DNA of 64,000 nucleotides from JABWCQ01 sp964530625 (GCA_964530625.1 CAZHAK010000007.1:1-64000), one strand, 5' to 3'. Shown: positions 44,012-53,127, counted from the first letter of the stretch. Numbers and translations: made by a program. The notes: generated by a model not told the origin, from the sequence alone.

Positions 44012-45877
44012 TCAGCTACGCTCAAGCAGTTCCAAGGACTTCTTCGGATTCATCAGCTTAACGCTGCGGTCCCCGGCCTTCTGGTCATCCGCACCGTTAA
44101 TAATCAGTTCTCGTAACTGCGAGGCTGTCAAATCAGGCTTCACGGTCAAAAGCTTGCCCGCCAGATTCAAGACCTGCGGCGAGCTCATGGAGGTTCCGTT
44201 CAACTTCATCTGCGTGCCGCCGGGCACGTAGCTCATCACTTCAAAGCCGTTGCCATAGACGTCCACCTTGCCGAAGCTGGTGAAACTCGTCTCTTCACCG
44301 GCCTGATCGACCGCGCCAATCGAAATGATGTTCGGTAAATCATAGCTCGACGGATAAAACTCGGCGAACTCGTTGTCCGTATTTGAATTGCCCGCGCTGG
44401 TGATGAATAGGATGTTCGGCGCGTTCACAATGGCATTCTTGAACGCCGTGTCACCGATTGTATAAATCTTGCGCGCCAATTCTTTGCGCGCCTCAGGAGT
44501 GGCGCCTTCATTGTGCTGTTCGAGCGCGTCTTCAATACCGCGAAGCGAGCCGCCCCAGCTCATGTTGACTGCGCGAACATTGTTCGTCTTGAAATACTCA
44601 ATAGTTTCCGTCAGTGCTGCGGCATCTTTAATTGCCTGCTCAACCGTCGGCTTTTCAGGAATCATCCGATGGTCAAACGTCAAACGCGCCGCAAGTATCC
44701 GGCAGTACGGATTACCTGCCGCCGCGATGCCCGCGACGTGCGTTCCATGACAATAGTTGCCGTAAAGACCGATGCTCTCAATAAATGCCTGAACTTCGTC
44801 CTGTTTCAGACTCGCGATGTGTTTCTTGATTTCCGTTGCTTCGTCACTCTCAATCGCCGACTGCACGTCTCCCAAACCTTTCATCCAACGGCGCATCTGA
44901 TCCTCGTCCGCCTTCATCTCATAGTTGCCAATCGGGAACAGGAGTGAGGTCACTTTATTCGAGTGCAAGTCGAACGCTACACCGTGCACGTCGTCCACAA
45001 ATCCGTTGTTGTCGTCGTCTTTATTGTTGCCCGGTATTTCCTTTTCATTCGTCCACATCTGGCCCAATGGAGTAAAGATATTCCAATCCACGCCGCTGTC
45101 CCAAACTGCCAGCACAACAGGTTTATGCTTCTTGCCCTTCTCTAAATCAAAATTACGATCAGCCCAAATGTCCGGCTTCTCTACGGCATTGGCGTTAATA
45201 TAATCCGTGAAGGCCGCCGCAAAGATCTCTTTCTTTGGGATATAGTATCGGAGCGCGAAAAACGGTGACAAGAGCGAAGTCGCGTTGTCCTGTGTCATCT
45301 CGCCGTTACTTTTGTCAAGCTGAGGCTGAAGACTCGCCTCCAAGCCGCCGATGACCAATGCTTCTGCAACCATTTCTGCGCTGCCCTTCTGAGCCTTGAC
45401 GTTGTTCGCCACGACTTCATAAGGCATATTGGCAAGCATCCCACGAAGCTCTTTGTCCAAATTCGCGTCGTAATTTTCCTGGCCCTTCAACTGTGCTGTG
45501 GCAATCACGCGACCGACCAGAGCCGTTGTGTGTTTGGCGGCTTCTTTGTCTTCAATCTCAATCCGCTTGTTCACCAACTCAAGATAGCGTGCCCAATCGC
45601 CTTCAATAATGGCAATCGAACCGAGGTCGCCATACATACCCTGCAGAGTAGATTTGTCCGTGATGTCGTAGGTCTCAAGATCCGCCAGAATGTTCGCCTT
45701 CACTTCAGTGGCAAGTTTCTTAATCGCAGCGTCGTCCTTCAAGAAATCGACAATCTTCTGATCAATCTTGTATGTATGACGCGGCAGATCGTCGAGTTTC
45801 TCAATCTTAATCTTTTCAGCCATGGCGCTGCTTGCCAGCAAGCCGACCATCACCATGAGCAACCAGGTGCGCTTCAT
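44012..45877 (-). CDS. Secreted subtilisin-family (S8) serine protease
   Basis: I start at the ATG at 45877 (MKRTWLLMVMVGLLASSAMA, a signal peptide) with GGAGAAG upstream; the longer frame adds 28 unlikely residues. The product has about 621 residues. An N-terminal helical region of about 230 residues (Lys/Glu-rich, possible propeptide) precedes the S8 domain. Catalytic Asp lies in LAVWDSGVDWNIF (about 255), His in YCHGTHVAGIAA (about 383) and Ser in NGTSMSSPQVLNLA (about 563). Insertions between these are large (ALEQHNEGATPEARKELARK). There is no Fn3 tail and no sorting domain, unlike the subtilases at 22757, so it probably stays periplasmic or leaves by another route. Confidence 0.92.
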   Translation of the reverse strand: MKRTWLLMVMVGLLASSAMAEKIKIEKLDDLPRHTYKIDQKIVDFLKDDAAIKKLATEVKANILADLETYDITDKSTLQGMYGDLGSIAIIEGDWARYLELVNKRIEIEDKEAAKHTTALVGRVIATAQLKGQENYDANLDKELRGMLANMPYEVVANNVKAQKGSAEMVAEALVIGGLEASLQPQLDKSNGEMTQDNATSLLSPFFALRYYIPKKEIFAAAFTDYINANAVEKPDIWADRNFDLEKGKKHKPVVLAVWDSGVDWNIFTPLGQMWTNEKEIPGNNKDDDNNGFVDDVHGVAFDLHSNKVTSLLFPIGNYEMKADEDQMRRWMKGLGDVQSAIESDEATEIKKHIASLKQDEVQAFIESIGLYGNYCHGTHVAGIAAAGNPYCRILAARLTFDHRMIPEKPTVEQAIKDAAALTETIEYFKTNNVRAVNMSWGGSLRGIEDALEQHNEGATPEARKELARKIYTIGDTAFKNAIVNAPNILFITSAGNSNTDNEFAEFYPSSYDLPNIISIGAVDQAGEETSFTSFGKVDVYGNGFEVMSYVPGGTQMKLNGTSMSSPQVLNLAGKLLTVKPDLTASQLRELIINGADDQKAGDRSVKLMNPKKSLELLERS

Positions 45878-45963
45878 GTTCTTCTCCGTGCAGTGTTTAT
45901 GAAAATAGGAAATTGAATTGCGAATCTTTATCGCGAGGCAGGCAGTAGCGCCTGACGACAAAC

Positions 45964-47400
45964 CTAAGAGATTAGATACCCTTTCGTCCCGCTTTGTGGC
46001 AGGGGAGAAGGGTGAAAAGGAGGGTTGTGTTTGAAAGGCTTACCCGTTTCAAACCTAAGGGCAGATTCCAAATCTGGAAACCAGGGCGAGAAGCCCACTT
46101 TTCTAAGGGCATCAGGCTCGACATGCTGGCCCTGAAGCAGTAGTTCCCTTCCCATTTGCCCAAACACTAAATTTACAGCAACTTCAGGTACAAATGCAAG
46201 TGTAGGCCGCCGAAGAACCGAACCAAGAATATCAGTAAACATCTGATTTGTAACAGCTTGCGTTGTCGCATTCACTGGCCCAGACAGACGTCCATCATAT
46301 ATACAGCGATAGATCGCGGCAGTCAGATCGTCCAGCTGAATCCAGCTCATCATTTGCCGACCGTGGCCCATTCGTCCGCCCAGACCGTACCTGAAAAACG
46401 GGAGGAGCTTGCCCAACACACCTCCCCGGCCCGAAATCACATTGCCGATTCGCGGATGAACCACCCGAATACCTGCCTCTCGAGCAGGATTGGCCGCTTC
46501 TTCCCAGGCCCGGCAGACCTCCACCAGAAATCCCTCACCCTGAGCGCCAGTTTCATCTACCGGATCGGACGAGTTGGCATAAATCCCGATAGCCGACGCA
46601 CTTACAAATACCTCAGGAGGCTGTTTCAGCCCCGCGATCGTTTTTGCCAGCAACTGGGTTCCGTCAACACGGCTGCCCAAAATCTCGCGCTTTGCGGCCC
46701 CGGTCCATCGCCCGCCCGCGATGTTTCGCCCGGCCAGATGAACCACAGCATCCAGATTTTCAAGTTTCTCACCCTCAATCTCGCCCGTGCGCGGGTTCCA
46801 ATAAATGGAGTTCTCATCGCCGCCACGCTTCCGATCAAGCGTCAGTATCGTATGGCCACCCGTTGTCAAAAAAAGCTTGAGGGAACTTCCGATCAGCCCG
46901 GTCGCTCCGCTGACCGCAATGCGCAGTCTTGGTTGGTCGGCAAATTCCGTGTGTCGGGAAAGGTCCATCCACGTCCGCTCATGCCGCCACGGAAAGACCG
47001 TGTTAAGTTTCCTCTGAACTTGGGAACGGGCAAAGACTTGTCCTAATTTCCCCAGAGGAAACTCGTAATCAATCCTATTCTCAAGTTCGCTGAGGCCCTC
47101 TCCAACATTGGTGAAAAGATGCAGATGAACCCAGTTCCGGAACGGTCCACGCTCGAGCTCGCTTATAAACTGCCGACCCTCAATAATGCTGTGGTACTTG
47201 GCAAGCCATTTCACCGCAAGCGGTCCTACAGGCACTCGCAACTCTCGCCGACTTCCTTCCCGAACCTGCTTATCACCCCACATCATGCGGATTGCAGACC
47301 AAGGCGGTGTAAGCCTTTCCAACGCACCGATTCGCATATGCCAAGCAAACAGTTCACTGGCAGAAGCAGGGAATTGGCCTTTCAGGCTGTACTGTGGCAC
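45964..47400 (-). CDS. Fusion of SRPBCC-type domain with TIGR01777-like NAD(P)-dependent epimerase
   Basis: The 478-residue two-domain protein has a first domain (about 1-150; YSLKGQFPASASELFAWHMR, ERLTPPW, HLHLFTNVGEGLSELENRID) of the polyketide-cyclase/SRPBCC hydrophobic-cavity type. The second (about 158-460) is an atypical SDR of the TIGR01777/YfcH group: IAVSGATGLIGSSLKLFL, AVVHLAGRNIAGGRWTGAAK, FVSASAIGIYANS, MGHGRQMMSWIQLDDL and a closing DUF1731-like section (ALRKVGFSPWFPDLESAL). The start is GTG at 47400. Fusion of these two domains occurs in several phyla, including cell-division inhibitor SulA-like annotations in databases, but the reaction is unknown. It is divergent from the amidoligase operon. 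Confidence 0.85.
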   Translation of the reverse strand: MPQYSLKGQFPASASELFAWHMRIGALERLTPPWSAIRMMWGDKQVREGSRRELRVPVGPLAVKWLAKYHSIIEGRQFISELERGPFRNWVHLHLFTNVGEGLSELENRIDYEFPLGKLGQVFARSQVQRKLNTVFPWRHERTWMDLSRHTEFADQPRLRIAVSGATGLIGSSLKLFLTTGGHTILTLDRKRGGDENSIYWNPRTGEIEGEKLENLDAVVHLAGRNIAGGRWTGAAKREILGSRVDGTQLLAKTIAGLKQPPEVFVSASAIGIYANSSDPVDETGAQGEGFLVEVCRAWEEAANPAREAGIRVVHPRIGNVISGRGGVLGKLLPFFRYGLGGRMGHGRQMMSWIQLDDLTAAIYRCIYDGRLSGPVNATTQAVTNQMFTDILGSVLRRPTLAFVPEVAVNLVFGQMGRELLLQGQHVEPDALRKVGFSPWFPDLESALRFETGKPFKHNPPFHPSPLPQSGTKGYLIS

Positions 47401-47513
47401 AAGTTCTTCATGGAACGTAATGTGGATAAACTTAAATATACGGTTTTTCTGCGGTATCCGAAAGTTCTATTTTGCGAAGATTCGGTTCTCGTGAGAAATC
47501 TTCGCCGAAACCG

Positions 47514-47542
47514 TTGAATCCCGTGGTGCCATTCCGTATCTT
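47514..47542 (+). promoter_or_regulatory. Promoter-like -35/-10 pair for the amidoligase operon
   Basis: TTGAAT, 17 bases, TATCTT, about 44 bp upstream of the first ATG of the operon (47587). The leader shows no clear Shine-Dalgarno. Confidence 0.45.
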
Positions 47543-47586
47543 CAGGTAGATGCTATGCCCTCCTTAAGCCCATACCTCTTTTTCCT

Positions 47587-48708
47587 ATGGCCTTGATTTT
47601 CAACGGTTCACCCGAGCCCACGCTGGGTGTCGAGTGTGAGCTGCTCCTCATTGATCCCAAAACGTGGCAGCCGGTCAATCGCGTTCCTGAACTCCTCGAA
47701 CTCCTCGGCGACGTTGGCTGGGCAAAGCCTGAATTGCTGCGCTGTATCGTTGAGATTATCACCACACCCTGTCGTACCGTCGCGGCTGTCAAGCGCGAGC
47801 TGGTGGAGAAGTTTCGCATCACGGAAGCTGCCGCAAACTCCTTGGGATTGACCACCTCTTTCATGGCCACTCACCCGACTGCGATGTGGCATGAAATGGA
47901 AATCACCGACAATCAGCGTTACACGACGCTCGTCAATAAAATGCAGTGGCCAGCGCGCCGTGCCATGATCATGGGATTGCATGTGCACGTCGGTGTCAAA
48001 ACGGCTGAGAAGGCCATCGCTATTTTCAATGCAATGACGACGTTTCTGCCGCATCTGCTCGCGCTCTCTGCCGCGTCTCCTTATTTTATGGGAGAAGAAA
48101 CCGGCTTGGCATCCTGCCGCATCAAAGTGTTTGAAGCCATGCCCACCGCCGGACTGCCTCAGCGTATGCTCAACTGGGCGGAGTTTCAGCGCTTTATGAA
48201 AACATTGATCCACTCCGGCGCGATTCAGTCCATACAGGAAATCTGGTGGGATGTCCGGCCGCATCCGAAGTTTGGCACGATTGAAATTCGTATTTGTGAC
48301 GGTACTCCTGATCTCGAGGATGTGCTGGCCTTGGTCGCCATGTCGCAGTGTCTGATCTGCTATCTTGAAGATCTTTACGACAACGGCGAAGAGCTTCCCA
48401 TTCACAAATACTGGTTTATTCGTGAGAACAAGTGGCGTGCCACGCGCTGGGGGTTGGACGCTGACATCGTTCATTCTGATGACGGAACGACGAGGCATAT
48501 GCGGGACGATCTGCAAATGCTCGTCAAGGCTCTCACGCCGTTTGCTATTCAGCAAGATTGCCTGAGTGAATTGCAGCATGTTGCCAAAATCATTGATCGA
48601 GGCGGAAGCTACGACCGTCAACGCGCTGTCTATCGCAAAACGGAGAGCTTTAAGGCGGTCACAGAGTCCGTCGTAGCTGAATATCACGAGAGCCTGAAGC
48701 GGGCGTAG
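47587..48708 (+). CDS. GCS2-type carboxylate-amine ligase (YbdK-like)
   Basis: The 373-residue protein belongs to the glutamate-cysteine ligase family 2 (COG2170 type), ATP-dependent enzymes of the glutamine-synthetase-like fold that join a carboxylate to an amine. Motifs: PTLGVECELLLIDPKTWQPV at 13-32 (metal/ATP Glu pair), WPARRAMIMGLHVHVGVKT near 120, and VRPHPKFGTIEIRICDGTPD near 227, followed by EDVLALVAMSQC. True glutathione-pathway activity is usually weak in this group, so the substrates are open. It is the first gene of a tight operon with an exporter, an ATP-grasp ligase and two esterases. That context suggests it makes one bond of a small peptide- or amide-like metabolite. Confidence 0.9.
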   Translation: MALIFNGSPEPTLGVECELLLIDPKTWQPVNRVPELLELLGDVGWAKPELLRCIVEIITTPCRTVAAVKRELVEKFRITEAAANSLGLTTSFMATHPTAMWHEMEITDNQRYTTLVNKMQWPARRAMIMGLHVHVGVKTAEKAIAIFNAMTTFLPHLLALSAASPYFMGEETGLASCRIKVFEAMPTAGLPQRMLNWAEFQRFMKTLIHSGAIQSIQEIWWDVRPHPKFGTIEIRICDGTPDLEDVLALVAMSQCLICYLEDLYDNGEELPIHKYWFIRENKWRATRWGLDADIVHSDDGTTRHMRDDLQMLVKALTPFAIQQDCLSELQHVAKIIDRGGSYDRQRAVYRKTESFKAVTESVVAEYHESLKRA

Positions 48709-48726
48709 TCCCCGCGAAAGCCGATC

Positions 48727-49923
48727 GTGCCCACACAGTCCCGCCTTTCACCCGATGTCAAACGGCTCGGTTGGGTTAGCTTCTTCACGGACATTTCGAG
48801 CGAGATGCTCTATGCAGTCACGCCGATCTTTCTAACAACCGTGCTGGGCGCGTCCGCCGGTGTCGTCGGCGTTATTGAAGGCGTTGCGGAAGCTACGGCA
48901 AGTGTTTTAAAAGGTCTGAGCGGCTGGTACTCCGACCGCATTCGCAATCGCAAACGGTTTATCTTTGTGGGCTATTTTCTGTCCGCAATCGCCAAGCCGT
49001 TGATTGCTATCGCAAGCTCATGGGGCTTCGTGCTCTTTGCGAGATTTCTTGATCGTTTCGGTAAAGGTGTGCGGAGCAGTTCGCGTGACGCGCTGATTGC
49101 TGACGTGACTCCCAAGGAGTTGCGCGGTCGAGCCTTCGGTCTTCACCGCGCAATGGACACAGCCGGAGCTTTGACCGGCGTTGTCATCACGCTCTTCTTA
49201 CTCGAGACGCTGGGTGACGGCGGAAGCCAGCAGATGTCGTTGCGCAGTCTCTACTGGATAGCCTTCGTTCCGGCGATCCTCGGCGTGGTTCTGATCTTCT
49301 TTGTGCGCGAGTCAAAATCTGCCGGAGAGCAAAAGCCCCTCTCACTGCGAGGAAAGAAACTCGGCGCACACTACTGGTTGATCGTCGGCATTTCAGGCAT
49401 CGCCTACCTTGGGCTCAGCAGTGACGCGTTCTTGATTCTAAAGGCGAAAGATATCGGTCTGACGTTGCCGCAAGTTCTGATTGGATACATTGCCTTCAAT
49501 GCCGTCTATTCATTAGCCGCGTATCCTATCGGTAAACTCTCCGATCGCATCCGCATGGAGTATCTGCTGTGCGCGGGACTGTTGATTTATGCGGTTGTGT
49601 ACTACGGCTTCGCGTCTGCGGAAACCCGCACAGTAGTCTTCGCGCTCTTCATCACCTACGGACTCTATGCCGCACTGACGGACGGCGTTGTCCGCGCTTT
49701 GATTGCAAATGTTGTCGCCGCGGATGTCAAAGCCACTGCGCTGGGCCTCTTCAGCATGATCACCGGACTGCTTGCCTTGTGCGCAAGCCTTTTAGCGGGT
49801 TGGTTGTGGGACAACATATCCAGTGACGCCCCTTTTTATCTCGGAGCAATTCTCAGTTTAGCCGCCGCATTTGGATTCGCCGCGCTTAGTTTGCAACGCC
49901 GTCCGAAGCACGATCAAGCCTAA
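48727..49923 (+). CDS. Major facilitator superfamily transporter
   Basis: This 398-residue carrier has about 12 hydrophobic helices. The start is GTG at 48727, 18 bp after the ligase. Typical MFS loop 2-3 signature SGWYSDRIRNRKRFIFVGYF (about 72-91) and its half-repeat PIGKLSDRIRMEYLLCAG (about 260) are clear. FARFLDRFGKGVRSSSRDAL near 113 and TPKELRGRAFGLHRAMDTAG are marks of the subfamily that includes putative drug or metabolite exporters. Within this operon it most simply exports the product of the two ligases, or imports a precursor. No periplasmic binding partner is present. Confidence 0.9.
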   Translation: MPTQSRLSPDVKRLGWVSFFTDISSEMLYAVTPIFLTTVLGASAGVVGVIEGVAEATASVLKGLSGWYSDRIRNRKRFIFVGYFLSAIAKPLIAIASSWGFVLFARFLDRFGKGVRSSSRDALIADVTPKELRGRAFGLHRAMDTAGALTGVVITLFLLETLGDGGSQQMSLRSLYWIAFVPAILGVVLIFFVRESKSAGEQKPLSLRGKKLGAHYWLIVGISGIAYLGLSSDAFLILKAKDIGLTLPQVLIGYIAFNAVYSLAAYPIGKLSDRIRMEYLLCAGLLIYAVVYYGFASAETRTVVFALFITYGLYAALTDGVVRALIANVVAADVKATALGLFSMITGLLALCASLLAGWLWDNISSDAPFYLGAILSLAAAFGFAALSLQRRPKHDQA

Positions 49924-49946
49924 ATTATCCCTCATTCTTTCCCTTT

Positions 49947-50684
49947 ATGAAGCGTGAACACCACAAATGGTACAGCCCGGCCCTTGGCCGCGATATGGAA
50001 ATGCTTGTCTACGGTCACTATGGCCGTCCGCTCTTAGTCTTTCCGTCCGCCCAAGGAAGATTCTTCGATTACGAAGGCAATCATATGATTGAGACGATTC
50101 GCGGCACGATTGACGGCGGTGGCGTGAAAGTCTTTTGCATTGACGGTATCGACTCGGAGAGCTGGTTCAACAGAGGACTCGCTCCTGATCTTCGCGTCCG
50201 CGCACATCAATACTACGAACAGTATGTCACACATGAAGTCTTTCCGTTTATTCATCATCATTGCGGTTCGCAAAATCAGCGCATCGCCGCGACCGGATCG
50301 AGCTTCGGCGCGTATCATACTCTGAACTTCGCCCTGAAGTATCCGTGGAACTTCAGTCACATTCTGTGCATGTCCGGCAACTTTGACATCCGCGAACGAC
50401 TCGAAGGCTACTATGACGAAAGTTTCTATTTCCAAAATCCGATGGACTATCTTCCCAATCTGACGGATCACGATACACTCGAAGCGATTCGTAAAATTAA
50501 AATCGCGCTCGTCGTTGGGCAGGGCGCTTGGGAAGGAAATTGCATTGACCAAACCAAACGCATCTCCGATATCCTGAATGACAAGGGCGTCGGCCATCAT
50601 CTCGATATGTGGGGGCACGATACTCCGCATGATTGGCCAAGCTGGCGCCGGATGATTTCAGTTTATATTTCGCAACTTGACTAA
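49947..50684 (+). CDS. Alpha/beta-hydrolase (esterase D-like) in ligase operon
   Basis: The 245-residue cytoplasmic protein lacks a signal peptide. It is a putative esterase-family hydrolase with the nucleophile Ser in AATGSSFGAYHTLNFALKYP (about 115-134), a preceding strand VEVFPFIHHH-like region (THEVFPFIHHHCGSQNQRI) and a likely catalytic His in DMWGHDTPHDWPSW near the C-terminus. Opening MKREHHKWYSPALGRDMEML is the usual start of this group, which includes S-formylglutathione hydrolase and mycolyl-transferase-like enzymes. It begins 23 bp after the MFS gene and ends 5 bp before the ATP-grasp gene. It may trim, transfer or release an acyl or amide intermediate. Confidence 0.87.
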   Translation: MKREHHKWYSPALGRDMEMLVYGHYGRPLLVFPSAQGRFFDYEGNHMIETIRGTIDGGGVKVFCIDGIDSESWFNRGLAPDLRVRAHQYYEQYVTHEVFPFIHHHCGSQNQRIAATGSSFGAYHTLNFALKYPWNFSHILCMSGNFDIRERLEGYYDESFYFQNPMDYLPNLTDHDTLEAIRKIKIALVVGQGAWEGNCIDQTKRISDILNDKGVGHHLDMWGHDTPHDWPSWRRMISVYISQLD

Positions 50685-50689
50685 CCCGA

Positions 50690-51970
50690 ATGACTATGCA
50701 ACACTTTGAAGATCTTCCGCATACAGTGCGTCGCATCGGTCTTCTGCTTGGCAACGAGTACGCTTGGCCGCTTTCATTTGAAGCGCTGATTAGAAAACTC
50801 GGCTCACACTTGGATTATCAAGGGCGTCGGTTTGAGTTTGAAGTCGAGCGATTGAATATTGAACCGTTTGATTTGCGGCAACCCGTTCGTCAACACGTGA
50901 TTATTGATCGCCTCGGCTATTGGCACATGACTGTGCGTGAATGGCTGAAAAAATCTGTGTTGATGAATGATTCGCATACGGTAAATAATCCGTTTACGTT
51001 TCAGTCCATGGAGAAGCATTCCGCCTACTGCGTGATGATACGCCTGGGATTTGATATTCCAGAAACTTGGCTGATCCCGCAAAAAAAGTGGGACGCACAG
51101 GACGAGCGCGCCAAAGTGACTACCGAGAACTATCACAAGATGTTCGACCTTGAGAGCATTGTCGAAAAAGTCGGTGGCTATCCGGTATTTATGAAGCCCT
51201 ATGACGGCGGCGGCTGGCGCGGCGTGACACACATCAAGAATAAATCGGACTTGAACAAAGCATATGACGAGTCCGGTGAGCAGACCATGCATATTCAAAA
51301 GGGCGTTAAAGATTATGAGATCTTTTGCCGCTGTCTCGGTTGTGGCCCGCAAGTTCTGCCTATGCGCTATGACCCCGAACAGCCACTGCACAATCGCTAT
51401 CGAATAGAGCACGGTTTTCTCTCGGACTATCAGGGTGATTACCTGATGAAATTGACACGCATCATCAATGCTTTTTTCGGTTGGGAATACAATTCGTGTG
51501 AATCCTTGATGCGCGGCGACAGCATCTTCCCGATTGATTTCGCCAACGCGGTGCCCGATACGTCACTCATCTCCCTGCACTACTATTTCCCGTGGGCGAT
51601 TAAGGCCCTTGTCCGCTGGTCACTCTACTGTGCGGTGACAGAGCGTACGACGCGCATTGATTTGCAGAGCCGGGAGTATTTTAAGATCGCGGACAGAGAC
51701 ATTCCTTTCGATGAGAAGCTAAACCTTTATCATGATCTTGCGCAGAGGTATTTTGAAGCTGATCGCTTCGAAGTATTTTGCGCCTCACACTTAGCCGAAC
51801 TGGACACCCTTGCGTTGGAATTCTTCTCCAGTCAGGAGTGGGACACTATTCTGATTGAACGATGCCGCCGCTCCTTCCCGCAGCACGAGCATGAGAAATT
51901 CATTTCGCATTACCGCGGCCTGATCAACTACTGGGTTAAGACTGAACAGGACAGGCTCTCGCAAAATTAG
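50690..51970 (+). CDS. ATP-grasp fold carboxylate ligase
   Basis: The product has 426 residues. The ATP-grasp core shows the ATP-lysine strand GGYPVFMKPYDGGGWRGVTH (about 163-182), a glutamate-rich hinge segment EQTMHIQKGVKDYEIFCR near 200, and the metal-binding end YNSCESLMRGDSIFPIDFAN (about 266-285), where the Asp and Asn of the family lie. N-terminal residues 1-130 form an unassigned domain (RRIGLLLGNEYAWPLSFEAL). ATP-grasp enzymes join a carboxylate to an amine, thiol or alcohol through an acyl-phosphate. Here it follows a GCS2-type ligase in the same operon, so two different ligases could build one product. It starts 5 bp after the esterase and is 1 bp from the next gene. Confidence 0.88.
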   Translation: MTMQHFEDLPHTVRRIGLLLGNEYAWPLSFEALIRKLGSHLDYQGRRFEFEVERLNIEPFDLRQPVRQHVIIDRLGYWHMTVREWLKKSVLMNDSHTVNNPFTFQSMEKHSAYCVMIRLGFDIPETWLIPQKKWDAQDERAKVTTENYHKMFDLESIVEKVGGYPVFMKPYDGGGWRGVTHIKNKSDLNKAYDESGEQTMHIQKGVKDYEIFCRCLGCGPQVLPMRYDPEQPLHNRYRIEHGFLSDYQGDYLMKLTRIINAFFGWEYNSCESLMRGDSIFPIDFANAVPDTSLISLHYYFPWAIKALVRWSLYCAVTERTTRIDLQSREYFKIADRDIPFDEKLNLYHDLAQRYFEADRFEVFCASHLAELDTLALEFFSSQEWDTILIERCRRSFPQHEHEKFISHYRGLINYWVKTEQDRLSQN

Positions 51971-51971
51971 A

Positions 51972-53093
51972 ATGGCGGATTTACCTCGAGTATTGACCAT
52001 CAAAGTGCCTGCCGACACTCCGGCGGGCGCGTCTATCTTTCTTGCGAGTGATTTAAACGGTTGGAGTCCGTCGCATCCGCTCGCCCGCGCGTCCCTGCAA
52101 TCGGATGGGACGCATCGCTTTCTGCTGCCGTCTGGTACGGAAAAAGTTGAATTCAAAATTACGCGTGGAACCTGGGATACTGTCGAGTGTTCGGCCAATG
52201 GCGAGCCGATGAGTAATCGCAGTTGGCTTGTCGACGCGGACAACGGTGACTTGACTGTTGAGGTGGGCGGTTGGTGTGACATACATCCTGATGCATTGCA
52301 TTGGCGGCCCAAACATACCGTCGTCGGCGACCTGCGCATCTTGAAAGACATCTTCTCGCCTCAGCTCGGCAACATGCGTGATATTTTCGTATGGCTACCG
52401 CCTGAGTATAACGAGTTGACTGGCGAACGCTATCCAGTTCTCTACATGCATGACGGACAAAACCTTTTTGACAACGTGCTCGCTTTTGGTGATGAGTGGG
52501 GAGTGGATGAAGTTTCGACTGAACTTGCGGAAAAGGAGAATCTTCGTCACATCGTAATTGGAATTCCCAACATGGGACTGTCGCGTCTGCACGAGTATTC
52601 GCCGTGGGAAGATGACTTCAGGCGCTCGCGCGGCTGGGGTGAGCGTTATGTGCGATTCATTCTGCAAACCGTTAAGCCTATGATTGACGGCTACTATCGC
52701 ACAAAGTCCGAGCGTGAATTCACGGCAGTCGCCGGATCATCACTTGGCGGACTGATCTCGCTTTACGCGGGACTGACACGTCCTGACAGATTTTCCTTTG
52801 CCGCATGTCTTAGTCCGACAATGAACGTTGCCGGAGGAAGAATTTTGAAAACCGCCGCAGGATTTCAGGGTGATGTGCGCTTCTGGATTGACTATGGAGC
52901 GCGCGAATTCGGTGGAAACCTTGAACTTTCTAACCAAATGATCGAGGCGGTGCAAGGCTGCGTGAGAACGCTGAAGTCCAACGGCGTGAACGCAAGATCA
53001 TTCATTGATCCGGCTGGAGAGCACAACGAAGCCTCGTGGCGGCGACGCCTGCCCGATATTCTTCGATGGTGGCACGATTCACTTCCCAAGTAA
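51972..53093 (+). CDS. Esterase with N-terminal CBM48/AMPK-like domain
   Basis: The 373-residue protein is cytoplasmic by absence of a signal peptide. Residues 1-105 form a CBM48/early-set-like beta-sandwich: IKVPADTPAGASIFLASDLN, then GWSPSHPLARASLQ and FLLPSGTEKVEFKITRGTWD. Residues 112-370 form an alpha/beta-hydrolase of the esterase D/enterobactin-esterase type: DIFVWLPPEYNELTGERYPV, LYMHDGQNLFDN, nucleophile Ser in TAVAGSSLGGLISLYAGLTR (about 252-271), and His in DPAGEHNEASW near the end. The domain pair resembles iron(III)-siderophore esterases (Fes-like), which cleave ester bonds in oligomeric products. As the last gene of the ligase operon, it could hydrolyse the operon's product. A strong terminator follows. 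Confidence 0.88.
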   Translation: MADLPRVLTIKVPADTPAGASIFLASDLNGWSPSHPLARASLQSDGTHRFLLPSGTEKVEFKITRGTWDTVECSANGEPMSNRSWLVDADNGDLTVEVGGWCDIHPDALHWRPKHTVVGDLRILKDIFSPQLGNMRDIFVWLPPEYNELTGERYPVLYMHDGQNLFDNVLAFGDEWGVDEVSTELAEKENLRHIVIGIPNMGLSRLHEYSPWEDDFRRSRGWGERYVRFILQTVKPMIDGYYRTKSEREFTAVAGSSLGGLISLYAGLTRPDRFSFAACLSPTMNVAGGRILKTAAGFQGDVRFWIDYGAREFGGNLELSNQMIEAVQGCVRTLKSNGVNARSFIDPAGEHNEASWRRRLPDILRWWHDSLPK

Positions 53094-53097
53094 ACAG

Positions 53098-53127
53098 AAA
53101 GCCCAACTCAAATGAGTCGGGCTTTTT
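53098..53127. terminator. Rho-independent terminator of the amidoligase operon
   Basis: AAAGCCCAACTCA / TGAGTCGGGCTTT pair with one mismatch and are followed by a T-run (TTTTT). It starts 4 bp after the last operon gene and probably works for the convergent S9 peptidase gene too. Confidence 0.85.

Noticed and set aside
44012..45961. Longer N-terminus of the subtilase beginning at 45961
   Set aside because: The extra 28 residues have no ribosome-binding site and hide a clear signal peptide that starts at 45877 with GGAGAAG upstream.
47608..48687. Long antisense open frame (359 codons) across the GCS2 ligase gene
   Set aside because: It has no family resemblance and lies wholly opposite a gene with clear motifs; it is a shadow of high-G+C codon use.
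47587..48708. Glutathione biosynthesis gshA
   Set aside because: The sequence is the GCS2/YbdK group rather than the classical GshA, and no GshB is in the operon; the ATP-grasp protein downstream does not look like GshB.
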